Source: Adineta ricciae
Lineage: Eukaryota > Rotifera > Eurotatoria > Adinetida > Adinetidae
NCBI GenBank assembly: GCA_905250025.1
Contig: CAJNOJ010000072.1
Span: forward strand, 73,456-137,455
Direction of reading: 5' to 3'
Length of the DNA stretch: 64,000 nt
Shown in pieces: positions 34,340 through 57,444 of this stretch. The position numbers were made by a program, and so were the translations under genes. A model generated the notes under the pieces. That model was not told the origin of the DNA and did not search any database. It saw only the letters and a program-made list of their open reading frames with translations. Every line of letters starts with the position of its first letter. The stretch's first letter is position 1.

Positions 34340-37301
34340 CTAATCGCACAAACGATAAGCAGCTGATTGTGTACCGCCCAATGATGATGATTCGCTGATT
34401 TCGAATATATACGCAATACATAAAAGTAATTCATCTGTGTCCTTGGTTACCACCGTCTAGAAGAAAATATTCAGCATATACAGATCAACGGATGATGCTG
34501 TCTTACTTGAAGAACGCCCAAATGTTCGAGAATAACATTCATCATTTCTCTTGTGTACATCTCTGTTTTGAGTTTCTTTATAAAATCAATCATGAAACTA
34601 CACATTGCTGTATCATTCGAACGGTGAATACATTTGCCCGTCATATCGTTATATTTTGTTATGCCAGTCTAAACAGTGCGAAAGACAAATATGGACAAAT
34701 GATAACAACGAGTGGAATACATACTTCAAGTTTTTCAGCTACAGTTTTTCCAAAAGAACAAGCTTTTGTTGTGATTGTAAATTTTAAATTCTCTTCCGAA
34801 CTTTCGAATCTGAAACAACCGGATTAGTATCCGCATGAACGAACGAAGATTGAACTTACTGTGAAACGTTGTGGTATGCATTCGGAGTATTTTCTTGATA
34901 GTTCATATTGACCTAAAGCAAAAACGAATCTATTGAGTAAAAGGGCGATTGGAAGCAAAAGATTGCTTACCCAAACTTTAACAACATAAAATGCATCTTG
35001 TGGTCCTTTGTCGTAGAGTTCTTTTAACATTGGAAATAGATCGATGATTTGGCTCACTTTGATACGCTTTACACAGAAATAAATATGCCCCATCTCAATA
35101 CAATTGACGTGGAAACGCTTACCTCAGGTTTGACATCAGTACCAGCTTCTTGACTGATGTGAAGAAGATAGTGTCTCTAAAAGATTTCAACGAGAATGAA
35201 CAGCTCAATTTTGAATGAAATATAATCCTTACTGAATCAAGATCACGTTTTGATTCGACATAAGCAGCAAACTCGGCTAATTTTATTCGATTTGAACTGA
35301 TGAAACGTGTTGTTAATGAATTTGTTGTACTTGCAGTAGGGATCAGGTCCAGTTGGACTGTCGAAGACGGAGAGAATGGTTTAATACTAGAATAAGACGA
35401 GCAAACTCATCAACTGTCAGAAAGATTCCTGCAACTTACTCAAGATATGGTGTTGTTGGTTGTTGCCAAAGACTCTAGAAGCATAAGAGAAGAAATAAAT
35501 TGATAATACATGAAGAATCAGTCAACGAACGATAGCTGATTGTGATGAATATGGAGAAAGAGTTGCAGTCGGTTTGAATGGCGATGATGACGATGATGCT
35601 GATGTTATATTCATATTTGTATTTGGTGAAAAAAGTGATACAGCAGGTCGATGATGTGTGTAGTAAGGTGAAGTGCCATCGGTGATAAGCGATGATGTTG
35701 TCGTATCGCGTAACGGATGATAATGTTGATTCATAACAAATGGACGATGTTGTTCTTTTAAATTCGTATCCTAAAAAGAAAGCTTTGACTTCTACGTCTT
35801 TGTGTTTGGTTATCAGTACAAACCTTGAATAATGATTGAAGTTCTTTAGATTTTCGTTTGGCAAGAACCTGTATATGTGATGAAACTTGTTTTCTTGTAC
35901 GCGATTTACCCGTACGCATTTTAATATAACGCGAAATCAATTCATTTCTTCCGAACATTTTTCCTTCATCAGATAGAATGATTTTTCTTCGGCCACATGG
36001 TGGGTAAATAGCTAACGCTTCCTAAATTAATTCACATATGTGTTTCATATGAAGACAAGTTGTCGATTATCGTACATGAAAACTCTGCTCGATATCCGGA
36101 CTCCAAACACCTTCGCCATCATTGTTTTGATCATCGTCTAATTCATCAGTCGAGGTCGATTCTTCCGATTTGATTGAACAACTTGTCCGATCAAGATCTT
36201 TAACAAGCTGCAACGAGGTCGGCCAGCCAGACGGCATACTATCAACGACAAAAGAAGAAAAATTAAAGTTAATAGATCCAAATCATGATAGTGATGATTG
36301 TCGAGGACAGAATAGATCAAGTAACAACAATCAAGAATGAAAAAAGTTACATCACACACACACACACACACACAAACACAGAAGTTAATTCGATGAGCAA
36401 ACAAGACATGTTGTTTGTTTCGAGCTTAATAAGAAATGATCTTCGTGTGGCGATGGTCCATCACATGTGGTGGTGGTGGTAGAAACAAATAAATGATAGA
36501 AAATACAATGACAAAGAAAAAGAGATATGATTGCTTTTGTGTGTCTTTGCAATTGTCGACACATGTGTCATCAAACGTTTTATCAGCGTACACACACGTA
36601 TATATATATTCACTTACTTACTTGAATCGTGCCGGCTCAATTAGATTGCTAGCGGTGATCATTTTGGATAAATATGTCTAGCTTTTTTTGTTTCAAATAA
36701 TTAAGCAAAGACAAACACACTGATCAAGGTGTAAAGAAAGAGATAGATAGATAGGTTCGATCTGAATAAAAGAGAAGAAAACAATAGATTATCTTCGTTG
36801 TTCTCGTTGATGATTTCAAAGATTTTCTTTTTCAGTAATGCTACTGATGAATGTATATGTACAGTGCTGAATAAACACACACATATACCAGAGAGAATCG
36901 ATGAAAGCGAGAGAATGTCGAAGATTGTTCGTCTATGCAATGTAATGGATAAAATAGTTCCGCTATCATCCACCCACCAATAGATTCTGTTAACCAATCT
37001 CTGTACACTTCTCTCTTTTCTCTTTCAGGTATGCAATATTATCTCTTTTTCCGACGAAGAAGAAAGAGCGAGAGAGAGAATTCTCTCTCTCTTTCTCCTT
37101 CTCTTTTCTCGTCAGAAGAGGCGAGAAATGGCTTGGGGGATCGGACAGACAACGCACTTCATCTTTCATACAAACATAGAAGCACGAGCGAGCCTAAACG
37201 GTTTGATGAAAGTACGTTGATCAAGTGTAACAAAAAAGATTGACGAACAACGTTTTCTTTAATATGATTAAAACGGCTTACCTTGATACAATTTTCGTCA
37301 T
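34340..37301 (-). CDS. TEAD: TEAD/Scalloped transcription factor
   Basis: Eleven well-supported exons (36237-36076, 36021-35824, 35770-35531, 35474-35440, 35386-35233, 35176-35123, 35066-34971, 34912-34860, 34809-34725, 34668-34507, 34456-34340) encode 451 residues from the ATG at 36237. A likely extra first exon, 37301-37282, adds seven residues in frame (MTKIVSS) through a ~1 kb intron. The TEA DNA-binding domain starts [20 protein letters not shown] at about residue 44 and includes [19 protein letters not shown] and the recognition helix [16 protein letters not shown]. After a Ser/Thr/Pro-rich linker comes the YAP/Yorkie-binding domain, from [19 protein letters not shown] through [12 protein letters not shown] and [14 protein letters not shown] to [15 protein letters not shown]. 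It is the nuclear effector of Hippo signalling. The first intron holds a CA microsatellite. Confidence 0.95.
36353..36374. repeat. (CA)11 microsatellite
   Basis: A perfect dinucleotide run lies within the proposed long first intron of TEAD. Confidence 0.95.
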
Positions 37302-39301
37302 GAGTGTTCTTCCGAAATGATAAATGTTTTCGATCTAAAAGCATAAAAAAGAAAATTATTGAACAGCTGCTCTTAACCATTTCCGTGAGTGAAGTGTGTG
37401 CTCGTGCGCGACAATTATCGTAGAAAAAGGGACAAACGTAGTTGAACAGTTGGTCACCTGCATCCCATTTTTCGAATGCAAAACGGATAATTTAAAAAAT
37501 AAAAGCAAGCAAGCAATGCTTTACATACGATTCGTCCGATGGATGAGATATGTCTTGTTTTTTTCTCTTCAAAAATAAAAAATACGGATGCATGACATCA
37601 TGTGATTAAGGATGATAGTTACATCTGTTTTTTTTTCTTCGATTCCCTCTTTTCTTTTTCGAATAATAATACAGTTGAGTACGTGCTGGTATTGTGTGCG
37701 ATGAAGAAAAAACCTTATGGATAAATAAGACACTGTAGATAGATATTTATAGAAAGAGAGATACGGAGAAGAAGAAAAAATGATGTCATGAAGAACGGAC
37801 TAGTGGAAGATCAACGGAGCGCAAATGATTGATGTTAGATTAGTCAACAGTGGCAGGCGACTGATGAACTCGAAAGAAGGAAAGAGAAAGTGAGAACAGC
37901 TTGTTTTCTTGTTATGCTCATTGTCGATGGATTTATTGAGACAATGAATGACATAAGAATATTGAAATCGATCGTTTCCATCGATGTATAATGAAGTGTA
38001 AAAATGGATATAATTCGCGTCTATGAAGTAACTTCAATGATCGTGTGAACGAAACCATCTTGTTTTGTGATGTGTTCATCATTGGTCACTTGACGATTGG
38101 GAAATAACGTTGCCACCGGTGTACGGAGATTTGAATGAAATTTTGTTGTAAGTCTATGCTTCTATTCTCAATAAAAAGAAAATGCTCGAGATATATATTT
38201 TATTATTATCTTCGCTTATTTGTCACACTTAAACCGCCGTTATCCGAATCAAAAGGACCTCTTTCTGTTTTGTTCATTTCAATAAACGATGTATCAACAT
38301 ACATAAGTGTGTAATGAACATTAGAAGAAGTCTTCATATTCTATGGATCAAACACAATGTTCAACCGTGAATTTACTTCACATATGGAGCAAGCCTTTCG
38401 GCAATGTATGAGCACATATATATCCAGTCGAAAAGGAAAAGAAATAAATATATACATGTTCATACCGAATCAAAGTCACACCAGTCCTCGGAGTAATTAT
38501 AACTAATTAGGTGTCAATGACCGCCCCTCTCTTCTGCATGTGTATTGTAAGAAGAGAACATATGTCTCGTGATCTGTATAAATTTTCTCTTGAGTGGATG
38601 ACATGTCGATTCGATCATTCAATTCTCTTGTTACTTTCTCTAGTGTGTGTTAAACACACGTTTCAAACGAAAGATACTTGATGTATGCTCGGGAAAAATC
38701 ATCGATAGAAACATAAGGTGCTGAATTAGATTATAAAATGAAATTTTCATTTTGTATTCAATGAAACAATATTAGTATGACGTACGTGGTTATTTGTAAA
38801 CGAATCAATTTCATTTCATTAAGCAATTCATTAAATCAACGCTATTTAGATCTGTATCGATTACGCGGATGCAACAAAGAATAATCAATAGCTGATTGAA
38901 CTTTATGGAAAGAAAACATTGTATATTGAGATTAGATATCAATACTGTCTGGGGATATCGTTTTCATCTGGAGAACGAAATGTTTAATAACAGTGTCGTT
39001 TCACATGCAGAATTGATTTTTTCTTTTTTTTTCTTGAATAATTCTTATCTGTTTCGTTTCCAGTCAAACATCCATATCCACACATTAAAAAAATGAAAAG
39101 AGAGAGAAATGAACAGACAGAATGCTCGTCAATATGTGTATTTATATGTCCTGTATGTAATACTGCTTTTCAGCGAGCAAGGAAATCTATCCAGATTGAA
39201 TAAATCGAGCGAAGTTGATGTAAAGAAAAAGAAGACATTTAATAGCATGACCAAGAAAGGAAAAAAAAGAGGAGATAGTTAGAATTGATATATTGTAAAA
39301 G
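37302..39301. other. Intergenic region, TEAD 5' flank / ubiquilin 3' flank
   Basis: About 2 kb lies between the proposed TEAD first exon and the ubiquilin stop codon, both on the minus strand. An acceptor-like GCTTTTAG at about 37335 precedes the proposed TEAD start by ~30 bases. The rest is AT-rich with several homopolymer T runs. I see no further gene. Confidence 0.4.
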
Positions 39302-41656
39302 TTAGAATTGGCCAAGAAGCCGTTCGACCGCTGCATTTACATCTCCCATCGTTGCCGTTAATGCTAAAATCGATAAAGATTAGTTTTCATTTTCTTCGTT
39401 ATAGAAATATCTACCTTGTAGATTTGCCTCTCGGTTGGTAAAACCCATGGAAACAAGTTGTTCTAATTGAACAGCGTAGCGTTGATCCGGTGGAGTATTC
39501 TAATCAATTAGCAAACGACAAAATTTCGAAATAAATTGAAATGAAGAGTATGAACATACGATATTTTGATTAGACATCATATTTAACATTTGGGCAAATA
39601 CACCTGCATAGTTGCTTGGATCAGCTGGGGATGGTGCGGGTCGAGTGGCACCTGCTGCTGATGATGGTGTTTGCCCGGTCGAAGGTTGCGATGTTGGATT
39701 GTTTGTACTACCGGGAGCAGCTGGTGAAGCCAAACCTGTTGGACCAAATCGAAGTGCGGCTGGTAAACCACCACTAAAAGAAAGAAATTTTGCGTTGGAA
39801 GAGAAACATTGACTTCCACCTACGCTTGAAAAAGATTAGGTGCTGCTGTATGTAAGCGTTGAAGTCCTAAGGTGAAGCGATAAATCGTTACGATTTGTTT
39901 GAATATTGACGAAATCATTTACCTTCTTGCACTTGTGTAATTGCTTCAAGTGCTTCACGATTTTGCATTAAAGCTTGTACCTCCGGGTTTCGCATTTGTT
40001 CCATCATTGCTGGCAATGCATTAACCATTTGTTCGCGTAATTCAGGATTATTCGTGAACATTGGATTGTTTTCAACCATTTGTCTCGATATATCTGGATT
40101 GGCAGCAAGTGAATCCATCAATGGCTGCATATATGGCGCGTTGAGAACACTTTCAAGCAAACGAGGGTTTTGAACTAATTGTGACATATAATTTTGCATC
40201 ATTGGTGAAATTAAACCGGGTGAGCTACCAGCAGCGCCAGTTGGAATAGCCGATGCCGACGGTTGCTGTTGCTGTTGCTGCTGTTGTTGTTGTTGTTGTT
40301 GTTGACTATTATTAGTTGAACCAGTTGATGGTTGTTGATTATTGGGTGCTGCTGGTGCACCAGTACCGCGAGGCGCCCAAGGATTTGGCAATGGGCCAGT
40401 GTTTTCTGTCCGAGATGCTGTGGACGCTTCTGATGATGGTAAAGATGGAGAAAAAAAGGTCAGAAAGGAAATCAAAATTCATCTAACCATTTCCGGTGAA
40501 TACTTGGGCAAATGGGTTGTTTCCGAATTGTTCTTGCGCTGCGGAATACATTGGTTCTTGAACATCATGATAGATACGTTGTAGAGCATTGAATCCTCCC
40601 GGAATACTCTATAGTAGAACAGACAAATAGTATTGCAGAACATCGAAACCAAGTTTTAGTACTTCAAGATTGCTTAAAGCCCGATCATGATTACGCATTA
40701 ATTCTTGCAATGCTGAGGGGTTTCGAGCATATTCCATTGTTTGCCGAAGTAAATCAGGATTGTTCATCAGATGTGAAATTTCCGGATTACGCTAAGAGGA
40801 AATTTCGAAACATAGGAAGAGAAACAGAAAAATGCTGACGAACTTTACCTCCATTAAATCACGCATTTGTGGATTGCTAAGTAACAACGAACGGAGTAGA
40901 TCTGGATTGCTTGTTATACTTTGCACCATCGGACTGTCCATTAATTGACGAAGCTGAGCTGGATTACTCATAATCTAGTAGAACAAACAAAAATAATTCC
41001 AACTCTCCATTTCATCGATTCCCACCTGTTGCTGAAGTTGTTGTTGCATATCAAGAAAATTTGTATTAGCAAAATTTAAATTTCCCATGCCGGGTGCTGC
41101 ACCGAACGGAAATCCTCCTAGATTGGGTAGTGGTGCATTCGGTTGCGTTGCGGACGCTTGAGCGTTACCCGCAGGTGTTGCCGTGGCTGTTGAACTAGCC
41201 GGTGCACTTGTACCATTTTTAGGTGCGCGAATAACCAAATGAATAGTAACACCATCTTTAATATCTATTCAGTTAACATAAAAATTTCAAATGCACTCTT
41301 GGCTAAATTTCGAGAGCTTTACCATGTTTTTTTAAATCTTCGTCGTCTTTCAAGATTTTACCGGAGTAAATCAAACAGATTTGATCAATGGATGTGCTAA
41401 ACTCATTGGCCACGACGTCTTTTAACTAAACATACAAAGAGAATTAGGAGCGAATGATTTTCTTTTCAGTATACTTTACCTGTTTCACAGTTGCAGATCC
41501 ATCAATTGACACATCTTTCTTATCTTTGGGTGTTTTTATCGATAATTTCAATTCCGATGTTGCGCTTGTCTCGGCTTTTGAACTTGTTGTCGATTCGACA
41601 GTATTACTTGCAGCATTTCCTTCAAGATCCATTTGTTCATTGTTATTGGCACTCAT
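39302..41656 (-). CDS. UBQLN: Ubiquilin (UBL-STI1-UBA shuttle factor)
   Basis: Eleven exons (41656-41480, 41425-41323, 41264-41026, 40974-40849, 40791-40663, 40608-40488, 40429-39923, 39866-39824, 39773-39560, 39499-39415, 39363-39302) join to 601 residues. A ubiquitin-like domain at about 35-105 contains [16 protein letters not shown] and TIHLVIR. STI1/HOP-type repeats follow ([39 protein letters not shown]). A UBA domain ([20 protein letters not shown] to VERLLGQF) closes the protein. Ubiquilins carry ubiquitinated and aggregation-prone proteins to the proteasome and chaperone membrane-protein precursors in the cytosol. Between the STI1 blocks lies a run of 14 Gln (40304-40263), with Pro/Ser/Thr-rich linkers. 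PRPF8 lies 320 bases upstream on the same strand. Confidence 0.97.
40263..40304 (-). repeat. CAA/CAG tract encoding Gln14 in ubiquilin
   Basis: Fourteen consecutive CAA or CAG codons lie between the two STI1 blocks. The mixed codons suggest an older, less mutable tract than a pure CAG run. Confidence 0.95.
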
Positions 41657-41976
41657 TGTTTGGAAAGAAAAGTAAAAAATTCAAAGAATATTTATTCGGT
41701 TTTAGTCTGCTTTTTTCAAATATTAATCAGAATAATCTAGAAATAATGAATCAAAAAGTTTCTCATATGTAATGTTAATATTCGTCTGACGAACGAACGA
41801 ATAGGAAACTAAGAAGTAGATGGCGTTAGATTGATGACATTTTATTTTCTGGTTGTGAAAGAACAAGAAAAAAGGGAACAAATCACAATAACAACAGCAA
41901 GACAAAAAGAAATTTCTTTTTTGCTAGTTTATTTTACAGACGACACTATCACTTGTATTTTGAGTTTTCACATAGT
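41657..41976. other. Short tandem intergenic gap, PRPF8 to ubiquilin
   Basis: These 320 bases follow the PRPF8 stop and precede the ubiquilin ATG on the minus strand. They should contain the PRPF8 3' UTR and the ubiquilin promoter. An acceptor-like ATTTCTAG occurs at about 41739 in minus orientation. Tight tandem spacing would also suit polycistronic processing by trans-splicing (inference). Confidence 0.35.
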
Positions 41977-49409
<7,433 letters not shown>

Positions 49410-49883
49410 GTCGGTGATCTAGAATAAGAATTGATTGAGTGCAAAGTGAAAACACTGCAATTCTATTGCGAAAGAATTGGTAGAACAAAGGAAATATGCT
49501 CTGTTGAAATATTCTACCATGTTTTTATTTGAGATTAATATTCCTCTACGACGAATTGGATAAGCTCATTGGTGACATCTATACATTCTTTTGTATAAAC
49601 AAATGAAATTTGAAAATTTTCCTATGTTCTCGAGTGAATTGTGTTTCTCTTCGAGAACTGTTGTATTATTCGATTCAAAGTAGAGGATTTTTAAAAATTT
49701 TAATTGGTTAAGCACTTGTTTAAGCATCTGGACATTCATTTTCTTTTACAGAGAAGAAATAATTCAATTCTGCTCAACCACTACTCATCTACACTCGAAT
49801 TCTGTTTGTATATATATGCCGATCGTTTGGATACATCTGCTGTGTTGATAATTCGGTTCTAAACAGAAGAATACCATTTCAAA
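49410..49883. promoter_or_regulatory. Bidirectional promoter region, PRPF8 / CARM1
   Basis: This 474-base gap lies between divergent start codons of two conserved RNA/chromatin factors. The PRPF8 side carries the acceptor-like TTATTCTAG ending at 49419. The region is AT-rich with a TATATATA near 49.81 kb that could serve CARM1. No coding sequence is seen. Confidence 0.45.
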
Positions 49884-52424
<2,541 letters not shown>

Positions 52425-52647
52425 GCATTCGGAGAGACCAAGGCCAACCAATTCTCTTTACTTAATCATAAAAGACATCTCTTCTCTGTATTTTTTGTCG
52501 TTTATTTGTTGTAACTCAGGAGAATGTTAACGTACGTATTTTTGCTGTTCCACAGAAAAACATACATTCCTCTAGGATCCAGTCATGATGTTAAACAATG
52601 GTTTCTTCTTCTTTTTGGTTCTTAATCCTTTCTCTTATAGATAAATC

Positions 52648-53822
52648 ATGACATTGAATATCTCGCCTTCCACATTCGAAGATCTCAGTGATGATATTAT
52701 CATGGATATTTTCGATTTGCTTGATCCACCTGTTTATATTTATCATTCATTCCTGAATTTAAATCGCCGTTTCAATCGAATTATTAGTGATGCACGTTTA
52801 TTAATTTCACTTGATCTAAGTCAGTTAACTAGTCCAGCGAATTTTGCGTATCATTGTCAAGTGATGTTATCAAAAATGTCGAAGCAGCTCATCTCATTAC
52901 GTCTATCAAATGAACAGAGATTCTATGCACAGATCCAACAATTCATCACACACGTGCGTTTAGGACACTTTCAAGCACTACGACAATTGGCATTGATACA
53001 AATCACATTCGATCAATTGCGACGAATGCTCGCTGATATTTTGTCACTAAACAAACTTATTCGATTGGATATTGATATGTTCGACATTTCCGGTGTAGCT
53101 CCAAGTGAATTGAATGTCGTCGCAAATGCATTGTTAAGTAAATCTTCTTCTATACAAGTAAAATTGAAAATTTTGCATTGATGAAATCTGATGACTTTTC
53201 TTTGAAGTGTTTAAATCTTCGTTTCAATCGTGAAATCATTATTTGTGAATCGGTTTCATCATCAATGCGACATTTGACACTCGATGCATGCTACTCTTCT
53301 GATCTTCCTCATTTATTATCTCTTTGTTCAAATCTCTCGTCATTGACTGTGAAAGTTGAACAATCTCGTCGTCGATTCCCTCTCTTGAATCTAACAAATT
53401 TCGATCAACCAATCCATCGACAGCCGCTCTCGTCGATCATGTGTTCGTATTTAACATATTTTTCGCTTGATATTAATGACTTAACCTTATCCGACGTGAA
53501 AAAGTTTCTTCCGGCAATGCCATATTTATCTCATTTTCGTTTGGAAGGTTTGACCTATGATATTGACTTTTCCAAAGGTGATCTCTGGGAGAATATTTTC
53601 GAGAATCAAACCAAAAAACTAACGCAATTCTCCATCTCTGGATTACGCATCTGGTTAGGCAACAATGCCGATGACGATGAAGATAATCATAATCTAATCG
53701 CACAAATCATCCAGTCATTTGATACAAATCACAGATATTGGGGCAAATATTGGTCCGTCCATCAAACACATAAACTTCGACCGAATCATCTCAATCTAAC
53801 ACTACATGCTAAAAGTCTCTAG
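52648..53822 (+). CDS. F-box protein with leucine-rich C-terminal region (374 aa)
   Basis: Exons 52648-53157 and 53208-53822 join in frame across a 50-base intron to 374 residues. The N-terminus holds an F-box: FEDLSDDIIMDIFDLLDPP followed by LNLNRRFNRII. The rest has repeated leucine-rich strand/helix segments (LRQLALIQITFDQLRRML; LTYFSLDINDLTLSDVKKF; LSHFRLEGLTYDI), suggesting a degenerate LRR fold. F-box proteins recruit substrates to SCF ubiquitin ligases through Skp1, and the C-terminal part should choose the substrate, unknown here. This architecture forms a large lineage-specific family in bdelloids (family knowledge). An acceptor-like TCTCTTATAG ends eight bases before the ATG. It lies 223 bases downstream of CARM1 on the same strand. 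Confidence 0.8.
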
Positions 53823-53986
53823 TCAGATGCGTTTTGTTTTTTATTTATTTCAATACGAATGATTTTATACATATAGTTTTTGCTCTTGTTTTCTTACTGT
53901 ATTTCTATTAGTTTTGTGATAAAGAAAGATACGAAGATTTTATCGAGATATACATTCTTTCTGTCTGTCTGCTTTTGTTTTTGAAG

Positions 53987-56900
53987 ATGTTGCATTCCGA
54001 TCAAGTGACATGGCCAATTGATCGAAAAATCACTCGACAAATCACACCACGTGAACATCTCTCCGGCAATTCGTTGGCATTGTGGGATTCGAAACCAATT
54101 GGTAAATCAATATTTCTTTATTTATGCCAACGTGAACAGTTGTCACCGCAACTAATACTTGAAGATAAAGTATTTCGTTCGGCCATACGTTTACAACATG
54201 GATCGACATACCGAACTCAATTGCAATTCGTGGGAACATTAATTGTTGATGATGAAACACAACGATTGACATATGTCGTCGATCGAATTCAAGTCAATGA
54301 TTCGCCAAGAAATGAATCGACGAATCAGCAGATGTTGTTATCGAATAAACAACTGAATGGAGAATTTCTCATTCCAATTCGATGTGATAATAAAACATCG
54401 ATGACAGTTCATACTGACAGTAATCTAATTCAAGAGGGCATGAAAGTATGCTTCAATCAGATTCTTCTTCTGAAAGTATTGTTTCATTTGATTTTATTTA
54501 GACAATTGATGCATATTGTCATTCGTCGTTGCCGATTGAACTGCATCAGTTTTCATTCCTTCATGGTCAAATGTCATCGCGTTTGTCTCCATCCATCAAT
54601 GCTGATCTTTCGTTTGATCTTTTAACAATTAAGAATGGTTTTAAATTGACACCGATCAATTCGGAATCAATCCAGATCTTACCGACAGCTCTATTAAAAA
54701 ATATCAGTTCATCGACAGGAAATGGTGTTTACATTAATCAGCCACACTTTGGTTATTGCGGCTTAGATCGTGTATCAGCAAACAAAATTCTGCTGATATT
54801 AGAAAACGATCCACAAGCATGTGCATTACCATTAGTTGGAATGTAAGATTGAGAAGACTCCGAAAGGAACATCTAATTTGTCATTTTCTCTCTATTTTAG
54901 TTGGGTATCAGGCATTGTTGATGTTCAATGCACTTTTGTTTGGGCAGCATGTCTCCGCTATTGTCTGAATTCGTCGCTTAAGCAACGTCTTCGTACAGGT
55001 GTCAATACAGCTAATACTACACAACAATCATTTTTATTAGCGTGTTATCCGTCGACATCACGTGGCCAATGTGATTTTTATGAAGTGAGCTCTATGACGA
55101 TGAATTCGACATCACCATCGTCATTTATTGTTGATTATGATCTTTGGACATGCACCAAAAAGATCATAATGCCAAATCCTCCTACAACGCATTCGCAGGA
55201 TACGAGCGGAACAACACATTTGCCATATGATTTCGAGTTTAAACATGTTCATGATGGTCCCAAAATGCATGCGTTGTTGGGAGCGCACACAGGAAATATC
55301 TCTCCGTTGTCTATTCCACATCCACCGATTCGATCAATAGCAAACACGCAATTACCAACAGATATATCATTTCTTTCCGCGGAAATTCCCACCGATGATG
55401 ACGACGACGACGAAGAGAATGGCCATGGAACTATTCATTCGAATCGAGTTCAAGGACTACAAACCGAACATCATCAAACTATGCTTTCGTCACCGAACAC
55501 AAATGGAAGCATATTCGGTGTCCCTCGCCTCCCACCTAAACAATTCACCCATCAATCACCATCATGGGACACGATTTCTCCACCAACGATAACAACACCA
55601 AAGTGGATTGCACCTGCACCGACAGTTATTCCAACTTCCACTACTCCAGCACCTTCACAACCGCAGCCACTACCACCGTTACGATTTTCATCACCGGCTC
55701 CATCGACAATTGCACCATCCACTGTGGCTGCTGATGCACAGTGGAAAGAGGAAATGTTGGAAAAAATGCAAGCATATGATGCTCATATTCAATCTTTAAA
55801 TGCTCTCATTGCACAACTCTTAGCGGCTCAACAGCAGCAACAACATTCTTCGATTTCAACGCCAACGAGAGAGATCACCAAATGTGATGTTGCTGTGCAA
55901 AGTGAACCACCGTCGCCGTGCACAAGCGATGTTGGAGAATCAGCATCCATGATCAAAAGTAATCGAAATAGTCCACCATCACCATCGCCACAAATCGATC
56001 ATCTTCAACGCTATCAACAACAACAACAACAACAACAACAACACCAGACACCAGTCATGAATGCAACAACAAGAGTAAATTAACGGCATACACAATTATT
56101 CTATTGTACCTTTGTTTTCTATATTTAGCTAACATCATCACTGGCTCAATTTCAATCACCAGTGTCTGCTCCTGCTCCTCCTCCGCCGCCTCCATCAGGA
56201 CCGATAGTTCGTCAACCTGAATCTATTATTAATTATGCATCCCTTCGAAAATCAGCTGATTGTGAACGGCCTATCTTGGACAACACTCCAGTTCCATATC
56301 AATCTAAACCTGTACGAACAATCTCACCACCGCCTTCATCCACTCCAGCCGATTTGAATCCGGTGGATATTCTCAAACCATTTTTTCAATTCATGGCCAG
56401 TCAACAACAGAAACAGCAGCAGCAGCAACAACATATCCAAGAATATCAGAGACCGTCGTCGCCGTTAACAGTGACAGCATCGAAATCGTCCGATACATCA
56501 TTAATGAAAATGGGCGACGAAGAAAATGGCCGTCAAATAGAGAAAATGTCTCAGTTAGCCAACGTTATCCAACAGCAACAGCAACACGTGACATCCACCA
56601 CTACAACAGGAATTAGTTTTATTTCCAATGGACTTCAAATGCAAATCATCAATCAACAAAGTAGTACAACTACTGTTTATCCGCCCGCACTTCCAACATC
56701 ATTACCACCCGCACCGACATCATCTTCGTCAGCACCCACACCAACAGCAGCTACTCCATTGAATGATCTCATTTCTCCATCGCACCCTCAATCGGAAACT
56801 GATCTTTCGATTGAAGTTCGTAGTTTACAAATGAAATATCTCGACGATGATCAATTAGCTATTGCTAATGATTACGATCACCATTCCCCTGCACCGTCCA

Positions 56901-57196
56901 GTATTCTATCATCTCAATCACCACAGATCTTTGACAAAAACATGTCATTTGCTACGCAAAAATATTTTCAAAAATATAACATTCTCACAGGTTTCAATCG
57001 TCAACAACAATGTTATTTATCATCTGATGAAAATGATATACTGATATCATCTTCTCCACCACAGCAACGTATGCTTCTACCATTGCCTCAAGCATCGCCG
57101 CCGCCACCTGTATTTACTCAACCTCAACTTCCGCATGCGCCTCAAGCCAAAATACTCGATTTGAGTCAAATACGTAAATTACCAAAACTACTTTAG
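53987..57196 (+). CDS. STIL: STIL/Ana2 centriole duplication factor
   Basis: Exons 53987-54445, 54502-54842, 54901-56074 and 56129-57196 join in frame to 1013 residues. The N-terminal ~340 residues match the STIL N-terminal domain (LWDSKPIGKSIFLYL; VVDRIQVND; ALPLVGIWVSGI; WAACLRYCLNSS). A short coiled coil at about 546-578 (MLEKMQAYDAHIQSLNALIA) corresponds to the PLK4-binding/oligomerisation helix. The STAN motif lies near 885-945, ending NMSFATQKYFQKYNILTGF. The C-terminal ILDLSQIRKLPKLL matches the conserved end of vertebrate STIL. STIL binds PLK4 and SAS-6 to start procentriole assembly. The middle is low complexity, Ser/Pro/Thr/Gln rich. The ATG follows immediately after an acceptor-like TTTTTGAAG. 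All key modules are intact. Confidence 0.93.
56015..56041 (+). repeat. (CAA)9 tract encoding Gln9 in STIL
   Basis: Nine consecutive CAA codons lie in the low-complexity part of STIL exon 3, just before the exon end. The tract is pure CAA and could vary in length between alleles. Confidence 0.95.
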
Positions 57197-57444
57197 AGAA
57201 AATTCCAAAAACATTGCCATATTTGCCTTAGTCGTATTCGATGCCGTCCATTTTTTTTAGGGGATATACGTATATTCTTATTTTCATTTCTTAATTGTTG
57301 ATTAGTTTTCTTTTTTTTTTATTTCTCATCCAATAGTGAATGACAATGAAGATCAAAGTACAATTTTTTTTTCTGTGTCTTTTTGTGTTTGTATATGAAA
57401 AAATAATAAATGAATGATTTTCTCCAATCAAATCTTCTCTTAAA

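Noticed and set aside
36353-36374. CA repeat as a CRISPR or satellite array
   Set aside because: Simple 2-base microsatellite only; no spacer structure or longer period.
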